Of a stretch of 39,927 bases of DNA, positions 17,954 to 26,494 are shown in pieces. The stretch lies in assembly GCA_001704575.1 (NCBI GenBank), contig MCAW01000017.1, forward strand, positions 1-39,927, given 5' to 3'. The notes under the pieces were generated by a model. The model searched no databases and was not told the origin of the DNA. It saw only the letters and a list, made by a program, of their open reading frames with translations. Origin of the DNA: Methylophilales bacterium LSUCC0135. GTDB lineage: Bacteria > Pseudomonadota > Gammaproteobacteria > Burkholderiales > Methylophilaceae. Position 1 is the stretch's first letter. Each line of letters opens with the position of its first letter. The position numbers and the translations under genes are program-made.

Positions 17954-18495
17954 TGGCTCACTTTACCTTATTGAGAACAGACCTCGCGGAAGCGCCCTCA
18001 GACTGGTTGCGCCGGCATACGGCGCAGATCAGGCAGGGCGGACAGGTACTTGACGTTGCGGCCGGCAAAGGGCGTAACGCGCGCTGGCTGGCGCAGCAGG
18101 GCTTTGTTGTGGAAGCAGTGGATCGCGACGCCGAGGCACTCGCCGTCATGCGCGGCATTGACGGTATCACCTGCAATACGGCTGATCTGGAAAACGCCGC
18201 TTGGCCTTATGCCGGGCAGCAATTCGATGCGATTGTTGTCTGTCGTTATCTGCACCGGCCCTTGTTTCCGCACTTGAGCGGCAGTTTGAAAGCAGGCGGC
18301 CTGCTCATTTACGAAACTTTCATGCAGGGGCATGAAGCTTACGGCAGGCCTACCAACCCGGATTTTCTGCTGCGCGAGAATGAGTTGAAAGAGGTATTCG
18401 GTAGCGATTTTGCCGTGCTCGCCTTCGAGCAGGGGCTGGTCACAGGGCCGAAACCCGCCATGATGCAGCGTATCGCTGCGCAGAAACCGGCCTGA
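17953..18495 (+). CDS. Class I SAM-dependent methyltransferase, TehB-like, in the mod operon
   Basis: A 180-residue methyltransferase. The SAM-binding motif is VLDVAAGKGRNARWLAQQG (residues about 33-51), followed by the acidic VEAVDRDAEAL and by FDAIVVCRYLHRPLFPHL. GGLLIYETFMQGHEAYGRP is typical of the TehB-like small methyltransferases, some of which methylate thiols or metalloids. The substrate is not known here. The start overlaps the modC stop by one base, so it is the fourth gene of the molybdate operon; a functional link to molybdenum is not established. Confidence 0.8.
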   Translation: MAHFTLLRTDLAEAPSDWLRRHTAQIRQGGQVLDVAAGKGRNARWLAQQGFVVEAVDRDAEALAVMRGIDGITCNTADLENAAWPYAGQQFDAIVVCRYLHRPLFPHLSGSLKAGGLLIYETFMQGHEAYGRPTNPDFLLRENELKEVFGSDFAVLAFEQGLVTGPKPAMMQRIAAQKPA

Positions 18496-18566
18496 GCCGA
18501 AATGCGGCGCAGACACTGGTTACGGCTCAAACCTGGTCAGCCATCATGCTCAGGCCGGCATCAAGC

Positions 18567-19847
18567 TCAGTTCATCGCCGGCAGCAGCGGCGCCTTGCGG
18601 TTGCGTGGCTTCACCAGCAGCATGTGAACGTCGCCCAGCGCGCGTTCCTCGAAACCGCCTTCGCAATAGCAAAGGTAGAACTCCCACATGCGGATGAACT
18701 CTTCCGGATAGCCGAGCGCACGCACCTGCTCGATATTGGCAAAGAAATTATGACGCCACTCGGCCAGCGTGCGCGCGTAATGCGGGCCGATGTCTTCGAG
18801 ATTGAACAGGCGCAGGTCAGAAGCGCGCGTGATGCTGTCGAGCAGTGCAGTCACGGAGGGGATGCAGCTGCCGGGGAAGATGTAACGCTGGATGAAATCA
18901 ACCGAATTTTTGGCCGATTCGTAGCGCTGGTCGGCGATGGTGATGCCCTGCAACAGCATCATGCCTTCCGGTTTCAGCAACCTGGCGCAGGCGGCGAAGT
19001 AAGTGTCGTAATACTGATGACCGACCGCTTCGATCATTTCGATTGAAACCAGTTTGTCAAATTGTCCTTCCAACTCCCTGTAATCTTTCAATAATATGGT
19101 CACCTTGTCCTGCAGCCCTGCGTCTCTTACGCGTTCAATGGCAAGGTCGAACTGTGCTTGCGAAATGGTCGTTGTCGTTACCCTGCAACCATAGCGCCCG
19201 GCTGCGTGAATGGCGAAACCGCCCCAGCCGGTGCCGATTTCCAGCACGTGGTCGTCCGGGTTCAAATCCAGCTTGCGGCAGATGCGGTCAAGCTTGCTGA
19301 TGGAAGCCTGTTCCAGCGACATTTCCGGTTGATCGAAGATCGCCGAGGAATACATCATGGTCGGGTCGAGAAACAGCTTGAACATGTCGTTGCCGAGGTC
19401 GTAATGCGCGGCGATGTTGCGGCGGCTGCCGTCTGCGGTATTGCGGTTCATCCGGTGCAGCAGCTTCAGCACGGGTTTCGCCAGCGTCGCCATGCCGCCT
19501 TCGAGGCTGTCCATCACATCCTGATTCAACACCATCAGGCGGATCAGCGCAGTCAGGTCGCTGCATTGCCAGTAGCCCAGCATCCAGGCTTCGCCGGCAC
19601 CAATGGAGCCGCCGAAAGCGATATCGCCGTAAAAGCGGGCATCCTGCACCTGTATCGTGACTTCAATGGCGCCGCCACTGCCGAAGCTGTGTTGGCGGGT
19701 GCCTTCCACCAGCGTCAACCGTCCGTGACGCAGATTCTGCAGGCGTTTCAGCACCAGCGATCTGGCGAGGTTCTGCAGCCAGCCTGCGGATTGTTTGCGC
19801 GGCAGACCGAAAAGACCGGTACTGCCGGCCAGATTGGGAGACTTCAT
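18567..19847 (-). CDS. cfa: Cyclopropane-fatty-acyl-phospholipid synthase family methyltransferase
   Basis: A 426-residue Cfa-type enzyme that transfers a methylene or methyl group from SAM to unsaturated acyl chains of phospholipids. Seen: IAAHYDLGNDMFKLFLDPTM, the SAM motif VLEIGTGWGGFAIHAAGRYG, VSIEMIEAVGHQYYDTYF, IQRYIFPGSCIPSV and WEFYLCYCEGGFEER. The site equivalent to the E. coli YSCAYW motif reads YSSAIF, so the bicarbonate-binding Cys (E. coli Cys139) is Ser. ATG at 19847 overlaps the stop of the DUF1365 gene by one base (RBS AAGGAAA). Last gene of the lipid operon. Confidence 0.9.
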   Translation of the reverse strand: MKSPNLAGSTGLFGLPRKQSAGWLQNLARSLVLKRLQNLRHGRLTLVEGTRQHSFGSGGAIEVTIQVQDARFYGDIAFGGSIGAGEAWMLGYWQCSDLTALIRLMVLNQDVMDSLEGGMATLAKPVLKLLHRMNRNTADGSRRNIAAHYDLGNDMFKLFLDPTMMYSSAIFDQPEMSLEQASISKLDRICRKLDLNPDDHVLEIGTGWGGFAIHAAGRYGCRVTTTTISQAQFDLAIERVRDAGLQDKVTILLKDYRELEGQFDKLVSIEMIEAVGHQYYDTYFAACARLLKPEGMMLLQGITIADQRYESAKNSVDFIQRYIFPGSCIPSVTALLDSITRASDLRLFNLEDIGPHYARTLAEWRHNFFANIEQVRALGYPEEFIRMWEFYLCYCEGGFEERALGDVHMLLVKPRNRKAPLLPAMN

Positions 19848-20671
19848 CAAGACATTTCCTTTTGAGCGTGTTTATCGGGATGAGGGACGAACGGCACGCG
19901 CTTGAGCCATAGCCTCAAGGCCTGCCAATAGATGGCATACATCACTTTCAGCGTCATGAACGGGTAGGCCATCAGTGCGCGGTTGAGCGAAGCCGAATTC
20001 AGTATCTGCCGTTCCAGTTTCAGCGTTGCATCGAACATTTTTTCGCCACCTGCAGCGGTAGAGAGGTTGCGCATATGGACCGAAAGATGCGCATCCGGCA
20101 CGGAAAAAGCCCAGTCGTATTCGATCGCCATCGGCATGAACGGCGAGACGTGAAAATCCTTGCTGAAACGGAAGGTATGCAAGGCGCTTGTACCCGCATG
20201 TTTGCTGCAATCAAGCACGTAGCGATGACGCTCGTTCCAGGGCGTGTTGTTGATTTCGGCGACGATGGCGTGCAGCGTTTTGCCATCGGCCTGGAAGCAA
20301 TAATAGAAGGTTACCGGATTAAAGCAGTAGCCGAAGTAACGCAAGTTGGTCAGCATGCGCACCGGGCCGTCAGGCGCGGTACCGGTTTCCTGCTGCACCA
20401 AAGCAATTACGGCTTGCTTCAGCGGACGGGCAGGGTCGCCCAGATAATCTTCGCGCCTGAACCAGGCCAGATTGCGTTTGCCGCAAGACCAGAAACGGGT
20501 GTGCTGAAAAAGCTGCGGCAGTTCATCCAGATCAAGGTACATCATGAAGCACCGATAGCTGAACGCATGCGGCAGCGGCAGAAAGCGTCGATGGCGCACG
20601 CGGCCGGTGTAGATGGCGCTGTGCGGCGGCAGCTCTGGCGGAGCAACAGCGGACAGAGACGCGTTATGCAC
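19847..20671 (-). CDS. DUF1365 family protein
   Basis: A 274-residue DUF1365 protein. Diagnostic segments are [52 protein letters not shown] and [20 protein letters not shown]. The start is a GTG that overlaps the end of the FAD oxidase gene by 8 bp. DUF1365 proteins are almost always encoded between an FAD amine oxidase and a Cfa-type enzyme, as here, and are thought to act with them in acyl-chain modification, but no reaction has been shown that I can name with certainty. Confidence 0.92.
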   Translation of the reverse strand: MHNASLSAVAPPELPPHSAIYTGRVRHRRFLPLPHAFSYRCFMMYLDLDELPQLFQHTRFWSCGKRNLAWFRREDYLGDPARPLKQAVIALVQQETGTAPDGPVRMLTNLRYFGYCFNPVTFYYCFQADGKTLHAIVAEINNTPWNERHRYVLDCSKHAGTSALHTFRFSKDFHVSPFMPMAIEYDWAFSVPDAHLSVHMRNLSTAAGGEKMFDATLKLERQILNSASLNRALMAYPFMTLKVMYAIYWQALRLWLKRVPFVPHPDKHAQKEMS

Positions 20672-21911
20672 CGGCAGCCTTGCGCAGCTGTTCCAGCGCG
20701 GTCAGTGCGCTGACGACGCCATCCTCGTGGAAGCCGTTACGCCAATAGGCGCCGCAGTACAGCGTGCGGTTGACGCCGCTGATCTCGCCATGACGGGCCT
20801 GCGCCCTGGCGCCTTCGGTGGTATAGACCGGATGGTGGTAGGTCAGGCGCTTGATGACTTTGGCCGGATTGATGTTACGGGTATGGTTGAGTGTGACCAG
20901 AATCGGTTGCGGCGCATCCAGCCCCTGCAGGATATTCATGTTGTAGGTGACGGCAACGCGATCGGCAGGCGCCGCCGTCACATGATAATTCCATGCCGCC
21001 CAGGCCAGCTTGCGTTTTGGCATCATGACGGCATCGGTATGCAGGTAGACGCTGTTTTCCTGATAGGGGATAGCGCCGAGGATGTCTTTTTCCGCTGTGC
21101 CGGGGTCAGCCAGCAGTGCCAGCGCCTGATCGCTGTGACAGGCAAAGACGACCCAGTCGAACTGCTCTTCCGGGCCGTTGTATGGCTTGACGCGCACCGA
21201 GCGCTTGAGCCTGCGTACCCGTTGCACCGGTGTTTTGAGGCGGATGCGCTCGCGGAAAGAGGCGGTCAGTGCTTCCACGTATCTGGCCGAACCGCCCTTG
21301 ATGACGCGCCACTGCGGACGGTTGTTGACCGTCAGCATGCCGTGGTGATGGAAGAAACGCACGAAGAAGCGGGCAGGGAATTCCAGCATCTGGCGTGCTT
21401 CGGTAGACCAGATGGCCGAGCCCATGGGAACGATGTAGTAATCGATGAAATTGCGGCTGTAGCCCTGTTGCGCAAGATAATCGCCTAGCCGTATTTCCGG
21501 GCCGTCTTCCAGCAATTCGGGCGCAGTCTTGTTGAAGCGCAGAATCTCGCCGATCATGCGATAGAACGACGGCCGCAGAAAATTGCGCCGCTGCGCGAAC
21601 AGCGAATTGAGCGTGGTGCCGTTGTATTCGAAGCCGCTTTTTTCGCAGTGCACGCTGAAACTCATGTGACTGGGTTGCCATTCGACACCGAGTTCGTCAA
21701 GCAAGGCGATGAAATTCGGATAGGTGCGGTCGTTGAACACAATGAAGCCGGTATCCACCGCGAGTTGTTTGCCGCCCACGACGATGTCATGCGTATGGGT
21801 GTGGCCGCCGATATGGCTGCCGGCTTCGAATACGGTGATTTCGTGAGTCTTGTGCAGGTGGTAGGCAATCGTGTTGCCGGCGATGCCGCTACCGATGATG
21901 GCGATTTTCAT
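20664..21911 (-). CDS. FAD-dependent amine oxidase/desaturase-like flavoprotein
   Basis: The ATG at 21911 gives a 415-residue protein beginning with the dinucleotide-binding motif [18 protein letters not shown] and then [17 protein letters not shown]. An upstream extension to 22034 lies inside the desaturase gene and is rejected. The core has [27 protein letters not shown] and, near the end, [19 protein letters not shown]. It belongs to the flavoproteins found beside DUF1365 and Cfa enzymes, which may oxidise or desaturate phospholipid acyl chains. The start overlaps the desaturase stop by 4 bp (ATGA). Confidence 0.9.
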   Translation of the reverse strand: MKIAIIGSGIAGNTIAYHLHKTHEITVFEAGSHIGGHTHTHDIVVGGKQLAVDTGFIVFNDRTYPNFIALLDELGVEWQPSHMSFSVHCEKSGFEYNGTTLNSLFAQRRNFLRPSFYRMIGEILRFNKTAPELLEDGPEIRLGDYLAQQGYSRNFIDYYIVPMGSAIWSTEARQMLEFPARFFVRFFHHHGMLTVNNRPQWRVIKGGSARYVEALTASFRERIRLKTPVQRVRRLKRSVRVKPYNGPEEQFDWVVFACHSDQALALLADPGTAEKDILGAIPYQENSVYLHTDAVMMPKRKLAWAAWNYHVTAAPADRVAVTYNMNILQGLDAPQPILVTLNHTRNINPAKVIKRLTYHHPVYTTEGARAQARHGEISGVNRTLYCGAYWRNGFHEDGVVSALTALEQLRKAAGA

Positions 21912-22861
21912 GATTTGCCTTCCGCTTGGACGCGCCGCGATTGCCGGATGGCGGCCGGTACGCCCTTGACCTCCCAGATCAGACCACAGGCCTGTAACAG
22001 CTTGAGCATGTACCAGGTCAGGTCGATTTCCCACCAGTAGAAACCTTGCCGGGCTGAACCGGGATAGTGATGGTGATTGTTATGCCAGCCTTCGCCCAGC
22101 GTCAGCAGCGCGATGACGAGGTTATTGCGGCTGTGATCGCGCGTGTCGTAACGGCGGCTTCCCCAGGCATGCGCGAGCGAGTTGACGCTGAAGGTGGCGT
22201 GATAGAGCAGCACGGTGGAAATAACAAAGCCCCACACCAGCAACTGCCAGCCGTTGGTTTCCAGCCCCGGTGCTGCCGCAGCCAGCCATTCGCCCAGCCC
22301 GTAGATGGCGAGTGCAAAGAGCGCGGGTACGATGACATCGAAGCGGTCGAGGAAACGTAATTCCGGGAATTCGGCCAACTCCCTGACCCGTTCGTTCCGC
22401 GTAGCGAAATGCGCCTCAGACAAAAACCAGCCGACATGACTCCAGAAAAAGCCGTGCTGCACCGGCGAATGCGCGTCTTCATGGAGGTCCGAATTGGCAT
22501 GATGATGCCGATGCTGCGAAGCCCACCATAGGGGCCCGCGCTGGACGGCGGTGGCACCGGCAACGGCGAACAGCAGCTGCATCAGCCGTGAGGTGCGGAA
22601 AGCCTTGTGCGAAAAGTAACGGTGATAAAAGGCGGTAATGGCAAACATCCTGAGCCCGTAAAGCGCCAGTGCAAAAATGACTGCAAACCAGCTCCAGCCA
22701 ACCCAGATGACGGCAAAACAGGCGAGATGCAGGAAGACGAACGGCAGCACGCGCAACCAATCGACGCGGTTGCCAGCGATGGCCCCAGTGGTATTGTCAT
22801 GGTCGCCTGCGGCGCCACTGTCAAGCCAGCGCAACAGTCTTTGATGCAGTGGTTTCTTCAT
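21908..22861 (-). CDS. Membrane fatty-acid desaturase (stearoyl-CoA desaturase type)
   Basis: A 317-residue di-iron membrane desaturase. The three histidine boxes are present: HRYFSHKAF, HRHHHANSDLHEDAH and, in the C-terminal half, HNNHHHYPGSARQGFYW. Several hydrophobic segments lie before and between the boxes. It should introduce a double bond, probably delta-9, into acyl chains, supplying substrate for the two Cfa-like methyltransferases of the operon. The ATG at 22861 overlaps the lipocalin stop by 4 bp. Confidence 0.93.
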   Translation of the reverse strand: MKKPLHQRLLRWLDSGAAGDHDNTTGAIAGNRVDWLRVLPFVFLHLACFAVIWVGWSWFAVIFALALYGLRMFAITAFYHRYFSHKAFRTSRLMQLLFAVAGATAVQRGPLWWASQHRHHHANSDLHEDAHSPVQHGFFWSHVGWFLSEAHFATRNERVRELAEFPELRFLDRFDVIVPALFALAIYGLGEWLAAAAPGLETNGWQLLVWGFVISTVLLYHATFSVNSLAHAWGSRRYDTRDHSRNNLVIALLTLGEGWHNNHHHYPGSARQGFYWWEIDLTWYMLKLLQACGLIWEVKGVPAAIRQSRRVQAEGKS

Positions 22862-23400
22862 GAAGCCGCATCCCACTGCTGTGGTACTTTGCGTAGCTTG
22901 GATAGATCGTAGCCGAGCGATGCGACGAAACGGGTCAGTTCCTCATAATGCGCATCGCTGATGGTAGGCGTGCGGGCCATGATCCAGACGTAATCGCGGG
23001 CATTGCGGGCGATCACCGTGCTGGAATAATCCGGTGCCAGATAGGCGATTCGGAAATCAGCCTTGACCGGCCAGATGAACTGCATGCCCCATATTGCGTT
23101 ACCGCTGTTCTTGACCACGAATCCGCGCGGATTGTAGCGTTTGAGCGGGCCGTCGAAACCGCCCTTGCGGAAGGTGAAGGTGGTGTCTATGGTGCCGTCA
23201 CTGTCGAGCCGGTAGGATTCGATGGCGTTATATGCCTGCGTTTCGATGGCGGTGGGAATGCAGGCAATGACGTACCAGTCGCCCATGAAACGGGGCAGAT
23301 CGACTTGCGGCACGGCTGCGACCGGAGCCAAGCCGTTGCTGGCGCAGCCGCCAAGCAGCGCGCAGATGCCAAGCAGTGCGGAATTCAACAGTTTTTTCAT
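22858..23400 (-). CDS. blc: Outer-membrane lipocalin (Blc type)
   Basis: A 180-residue lipoprotein: the signal peptide ends with LLGGC (Cys19). The lipocalin signature GDWYVIACIPT is near residue 41-51, and YLAPDYSSTVIARNARDYVWIMARTP matches the bacterial lipocalin barrel. Blc-type lipocalins bind fatty acids or lysophospholipids at the outer membrane, consistent with the lipid-modifying neighbours. Thirteen bp separate it from the preceding gene, and it overlaps the desaturase by 4 bp. Confidence 0.93.
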   Translation of the reverse strand: MKKLLNSALLGICALLGGCASNGLAPVAAVPQVDLPRFMGDWYVIACIPTAIETQAYNAIESYRLDSDGTIDTTFTFRKGGFDGPLKRYNPRGFVVKNSGNAIWGMQFIWPVKADFRIAYLAPDYSSTVIARNARDYVWIMARTPTISDAHYEELTRFVASLGYDLSKLRKVPQQWDAAS

Positions 23401-23413
23401 GATTGGAACAACC

Positions 23414-24043
23414 TCAACGCAATTGATAGGAAATCAGATAGCCTTCCGGCGTGGTCGATTCAAGCGCCAGCCATTCGTCATCAGCGGAATACCAGAGATC
23501 GATCTGCATTTTCGGCGCCGTCAGACGGTAGCGGCGCGCATCGACTTCACGGCCGCGCACTGCGATGCGCTCGTTGCCCATGCTGACGATGCTGACATCG
23601 ACCCACTCGCCGGTCTGCGGGTTAAGCAACTTGTCTTGACGGAGTATATCCGGATTCCAGTAGGCAAACGTCATCGCGCATGCAGGCAGTTGTAGCGGCC
23701 CTTTGGGGCCCTGCACGCGGAATCCGTCCTGCATCTTTTTGCCCTGAACTTTGGAAATGTCGCGGTTTTCGCGCGTGTTGGCTTCGAGGCTGTGCAGGCA
23801 ATTGTCCTGCCAGCGCTCTACCGCCTTGTGCTGATATTTGTAAGCATTGATGAACAGCAGCTTGACGTTGAACTCGGCCTCGCTGACCAGTTCCAGCATG
23901 CCGTTCTGCTCGGTGATGGAAAATCGATGCTGGCCGATTTCCTTGCCGTCAAGATAGGCGGTAAAGGGCCATTCCCGCGCTTGCGCGGCTGAGGCAAAAA
24001 CTACCGGAAACAGCATGAACAGCAGGGTGGATATCCGGCGCAT
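23414..24043 (-). CDS. DUF6134-like exported protein
   Basis: The ATG at 24043 (MRRISTLLFMLFPVVFASAA) follows GGAGG and gives 209 residues with a Sec signal peptide cut after AQA. The mature protein (EWPFTAYLDGKEIGQHRFSI, VSEAEFNVKLLFINAYKY, AVERWQDNCLHSLEANTREN, ACAMTFAYWNPDILRQDKLL) looks like the periplasmic DUF6134-type proteins found in this lipid operon. No catalytic site is evident. A longer frame to 24259 lies within the DUF1295 gene and is rejected. The gap to DUF1295 is 2 bp. Confidence 0.75.
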   Translation of the reverse strand: MRRISTLLFMLFPVVFASAAQAREWPFTAYLDGKEIGQHRFSITEQNGMLELVSEAEFNVKLLFINAYKYQHKAVERWQDNCLHSLEANTRENRDISKVQGKKMQDGFRVQGPKGPLQLPACAMTFAYWNPDILRQDKLLNPQTGEWVDVSIVSMGNERIAVRGREVDARRYRLTAPKMQIDLWYSADDEWLALESTTPEGYLISYQLR

Positions 24044-24045
24044 CG

Positions 24046-24828
24046 TCACTGCCCTCCGGATTTTGGCTTGCCGGGAATGAAGGCGTTGGTACGCCGCATG
24101 TAATCGGCATAGCCGGGGCGTCGTTCGCCGATATCCTTTTCCAGCAGTGCGACACCGCTGACTTTCAACAGCAGCAAGGTCATCAGCAGCGGGCCGATGA
24201 TGCTCCACCAGGCACCGACGCCCAGCGCCATCAAATAAAAGCCCCACCAAAGCAGGCATTCGCCGAAATAGTTAGGATGGCGGCAATAACGCCAGAGTCC
24301 GCTGTCGAGCACGCGGCCATGATTGGCGGCCTGCGCTTTGAAGCGGGTCAGCTGCCAATCGGCAATCGCAGCCCAGGCGAAGCCTGCGAACCAGAGCGCA
24401 AAACCGGCAAGGTCCAGCCAGTTGAGCGGCGCGCTTGATACCGAGATACCCAGCAGCGGCAGCGATACGATCCAGGCCAGCACTGCCTGCAGACCAAAGA
24501 CGATATAGAGGCTTTTCAGCCAGAAATGCGGCTCGTTGTTGCGGCGTATGGCCTGATAGCGATGGTCTTCATGTGGGCCGCGATTGCGCCACGAGAGATA
24601 AACGGACAAGCGTAAAGACCAGATTAATACCATACCAATCAATAGCGTATTTCTGTCTGTTAAACCATTTTCATGAAAAATATAGACGATCGTCGCCAAC
24701 AGAAAGAACAGGCTCCACATACTGTCGACCACAGTGACGTTGCGCTTGTAAACACTGAACAGCCAACCGGCGAAAGCGAAGACCAGCATCAGGTAAAAGG
24801 CGTTCAGGTAAGCTTGCCAGTCAAACAT
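24046..24828 (-). CDS. DUF1295 family integral membrane protein (steroid 5-alpha-reductase fold)
   Basis: The ATG at 24828 (MFDWQAYLNAFYLMLVFAFA) overlaps the DUF2878 stop by 8 bp and gives 260 residues with six or seven membrane segments. The C-terminal catalytic-fold signature SGLWRYCRHPNYFGECLLWW is shared with steroid reductases and isoprenylcysteine methyltransferases; LLEKDIGERRPGYADYMRRT ends the domain. Probably an NADPH-dependent reductase or a methyltransferase acting on a lipid; the substrate is unknown. Confidence 0.88.
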   Translation of the reverse strand: MFDWQAYLNAFYLMLVFAFAGWLFSVYKRNVTVVDSMWSLFFLLATIVYIFHENGLTDRNTLLIGMVLIWSLRLSVYLSWRNRGPHEDHRYQAIRRNNEPHFWLKSLYIVFGLQAVLAWIVSLPLLGISVSSAPLNWLDLAGFALWFAGFAWAAIADWQLTRFKAQAANHGRVLDSGLWRYCRHPNYFGECLLWWGFYLMALGVGAWWSIIGPLLMTLLLLKVSGVALLEKDIGERRPGYADYMRRTNAFIPGKPKSGGQ

Positions 24829-25381
24829 GTTGCGTCGCTTTCTGCCGGTTGGTATCGGCATTATCAAGTTTATGGCCGTCAAATACGCAGGCGATGCGTA
24901 GCAGCACCGGCATCATCACGCCCCAGCCGATGGCCAGTGCGAGCAGGGCGGATGTTTCTTGCGTCAGCACAAGCGCGCCCAGTGCCTGTCCGGCCAGATA
25001 AGCCAGCGGCCCGCCTATCAGGCCGAATGTGACCGCAAGCAGCGTTCTGCCGCGCAACCAGCGCAGGCTCACATTCAGCGTCGAGGCGAACAACGCCCAC
25101 AGCGTCGTCATCCAGAACGGCAGCAGCCATGACGGCCAGTAAGCTGCCGGGTATTGAATCCAGCCGAGCGACAAGAGCAGTTGGTCGAACAGGGTGCCCG
25201 CCACGACTGCCACCAACAGCAGTTTCAATGCTGATGCCGGCGCAGATGCGTGCAGCAGATGCCAGGCCAGTACTGGCAGCGCCAGCAGCGGGCCGAGCCA
25301 GGGTATGCCGTTGGCGGCGCCGAGCACGCAAGCGAACCAACCGGCCTGGAATGCCGCGATATTGATCAGAGTGTTACGCAT
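24821..25381 (-). CDS. DUF2878 family membrane protein
   Basis: The ATG at 25381 (MRNTLINIAAFQAGWFACVL) begins 1 bp after the stop of the methyltransferase gene and gives 186 residues with about five hydrophobic segments. The DUF2878 hallmarks are the initial N-x-x-x-FQ-x-GWF pattern, then FDQLLLSLGWIQYP and PFWMTTLWALFASTLNVSL. No function is known. Members occur in the same operon type in many proteobacteria. Confidence 0.85.
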   Translation of the reverse strand: MRNTLINIAAFQAGWFACVLGAANGIPWLGPLLALPVLAWHLLHASAPASALKLLLVAVVAGTLFDQLLLSLGWIQYPAAYWPSWLLPFWMTTLWALFASTLNVSLRWLRGRTLLAVTFGLIGGPLAYLAGQALGALVLTQETSALLALAIGWGVMMPVLLRIACVFDGHKLDNADTNRQKATQHV

Positions 25382-25382
25382 G

Positions 25383-26429
25383 TTAATGTGAGGGCCGTTC
25401 AAACAGATAGTGCGAGACCCACCATTCCTGACCGTTGTTGTAACCAAACAGTTCGGCGCAGGACATGTAGAAGATGCGCCAGCGCATGCGCCACATGTCG
25501 GCAGCATCGGCGCCGTAGGTCTGTTCCAGAATGGGCCTTATTTCGTTTGCGCGGGCGTCCATGTTGGCCAGCCAGGCGTTGGCGGTTTTTTCGTAATGTG
25601 TGCCGTCCCAGCGCCAAAGATTCAGCAGCTTGAGTTTTTCCTGAAAGCGCAGCGGCAGGTCATCGCTCGGCATCATGCCGCCGGAGAAGAAAAACTGGCT
25701 CATCCAGTCGTCATCGCCTTGTACTTCAAAGGCGTAAGGCGTCAACCGGTGTACGAATATGTGTTTGAAGAACCGGCCGCCGGGCAGAAGCCAGTCATGC
25801 ACTTTGCCGTACAGTACGCGGTAGTTACGCATGTGTTCGAACATCTCGACCGACACAATACGATCATATTGGCCGGGGGCCTCGAATCGGTTCATGTCAC
25901 AGGTGATGACTTCAATGTTGGAGAGACCGCGCGTGGCAGCTTCTGCCAGGATGAATTCGCGTTGTGAATTCGAATTGGAGACTGCCGTGATGCGGCTGTT
26001 CGGGTAATGCGCTGCCATCCATAAGGTGAGCGAACCCCAGCCGCAGCCGAGTTCCAGTATGGTCTGGCCGTCTGCCAGCGTCGCGTGTTCGCAGGTGAGT
26101 TGCAGCGCCAGCGCTTCTGCCTCATCCAGTGATTTTGTATCAGCGGCCCAGTAGCAGGAACTGTACTTGCGGTGCTTGCCGAGGCAACGGCGGAAGAATT
26201 CGGCAGGCAGCTCGTAATGCTGCTCGTTGGCAAGCTCTGGCACCAGTGCGATGGGCGCTTCATGCATGGCCGCGACAAACTTTGCCTCGATCTCAGCCGC
26301 CGCTTCGCAATTACTGGCGGAGATCTCCTGCAGACGTTTTTCCAGCAGGCGCCGGATGCCTGCCCTCAATGCATAATCGGGTACCAGGCCACGTTCGGCC
26401 CAATTGATTGCGAGGCTTGTCACTTGCAT
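25383..26429 (-). CDS. Cfa-like SAM-dependent methyltransferase (second in operon)
   Basis: A 348-residue methyltransferase of the cyclopropane-synthase superfamily, but distinct from the other copy: it lacks the long N-terminal domain and the HYDLGNDMF motif. It keeps KYSSCYW, the SAM motif ILELGCGWGSLTLWMA, ITAVSNSNSQREFI, VSVEMFEHMRNYRVLYGK and WRIFYMSCAELFGYNNGQEW. Enzymes of this shape include methyltransferases that add a methyl branch to unsaturated acyl chains. It is the first structural gene after the regulator (65 bp gap) and has AAGGA upstream. Confidence 0.85.
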   Translation of the reverse strand: MQVTSLAINWAERGLVPDYALRAGIRRLLEKRLQEISASNCEAAAEIEAKFVAAMHEAPIALVPELANEQHYELPAEFFRRCLGKHRKYSSCYWAADTKSLDEAEALALQLTCEHATLADGQTILELGCGWGSLTLWMAAHYPNSRITAVSNSNSQREFILAEAATRGLSNIEVITCDMNRFEAPGQYDRIVSVEMFEHMRNYRVLYGKVHDWLLPGGRFFKHIFVHRLTPYAFEVQGDDDWMSQFFFSGGMMPSDDLPLRFQEKLKLLNLWRWDGTHYEKTANAWLANMDARANEIRPILEQTYGADAADMWRMRWRIFYMSCAELFGYNNGQEWWVSHYLFERPSH

Positions 26430-26494
26430 GTCATTTTCTTCCTTATCTCTGTGTTGTCTTGTGTTAGTCCGGCCTCGTGTCAGTCCCGCACAGG

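Noticed and set aside
22948-23586. Long plus-strand frame opposite the lipocalin and DUF6134-like genes
   Set aside because: It spans two real genes and their junction on the other strand and shows no domain.
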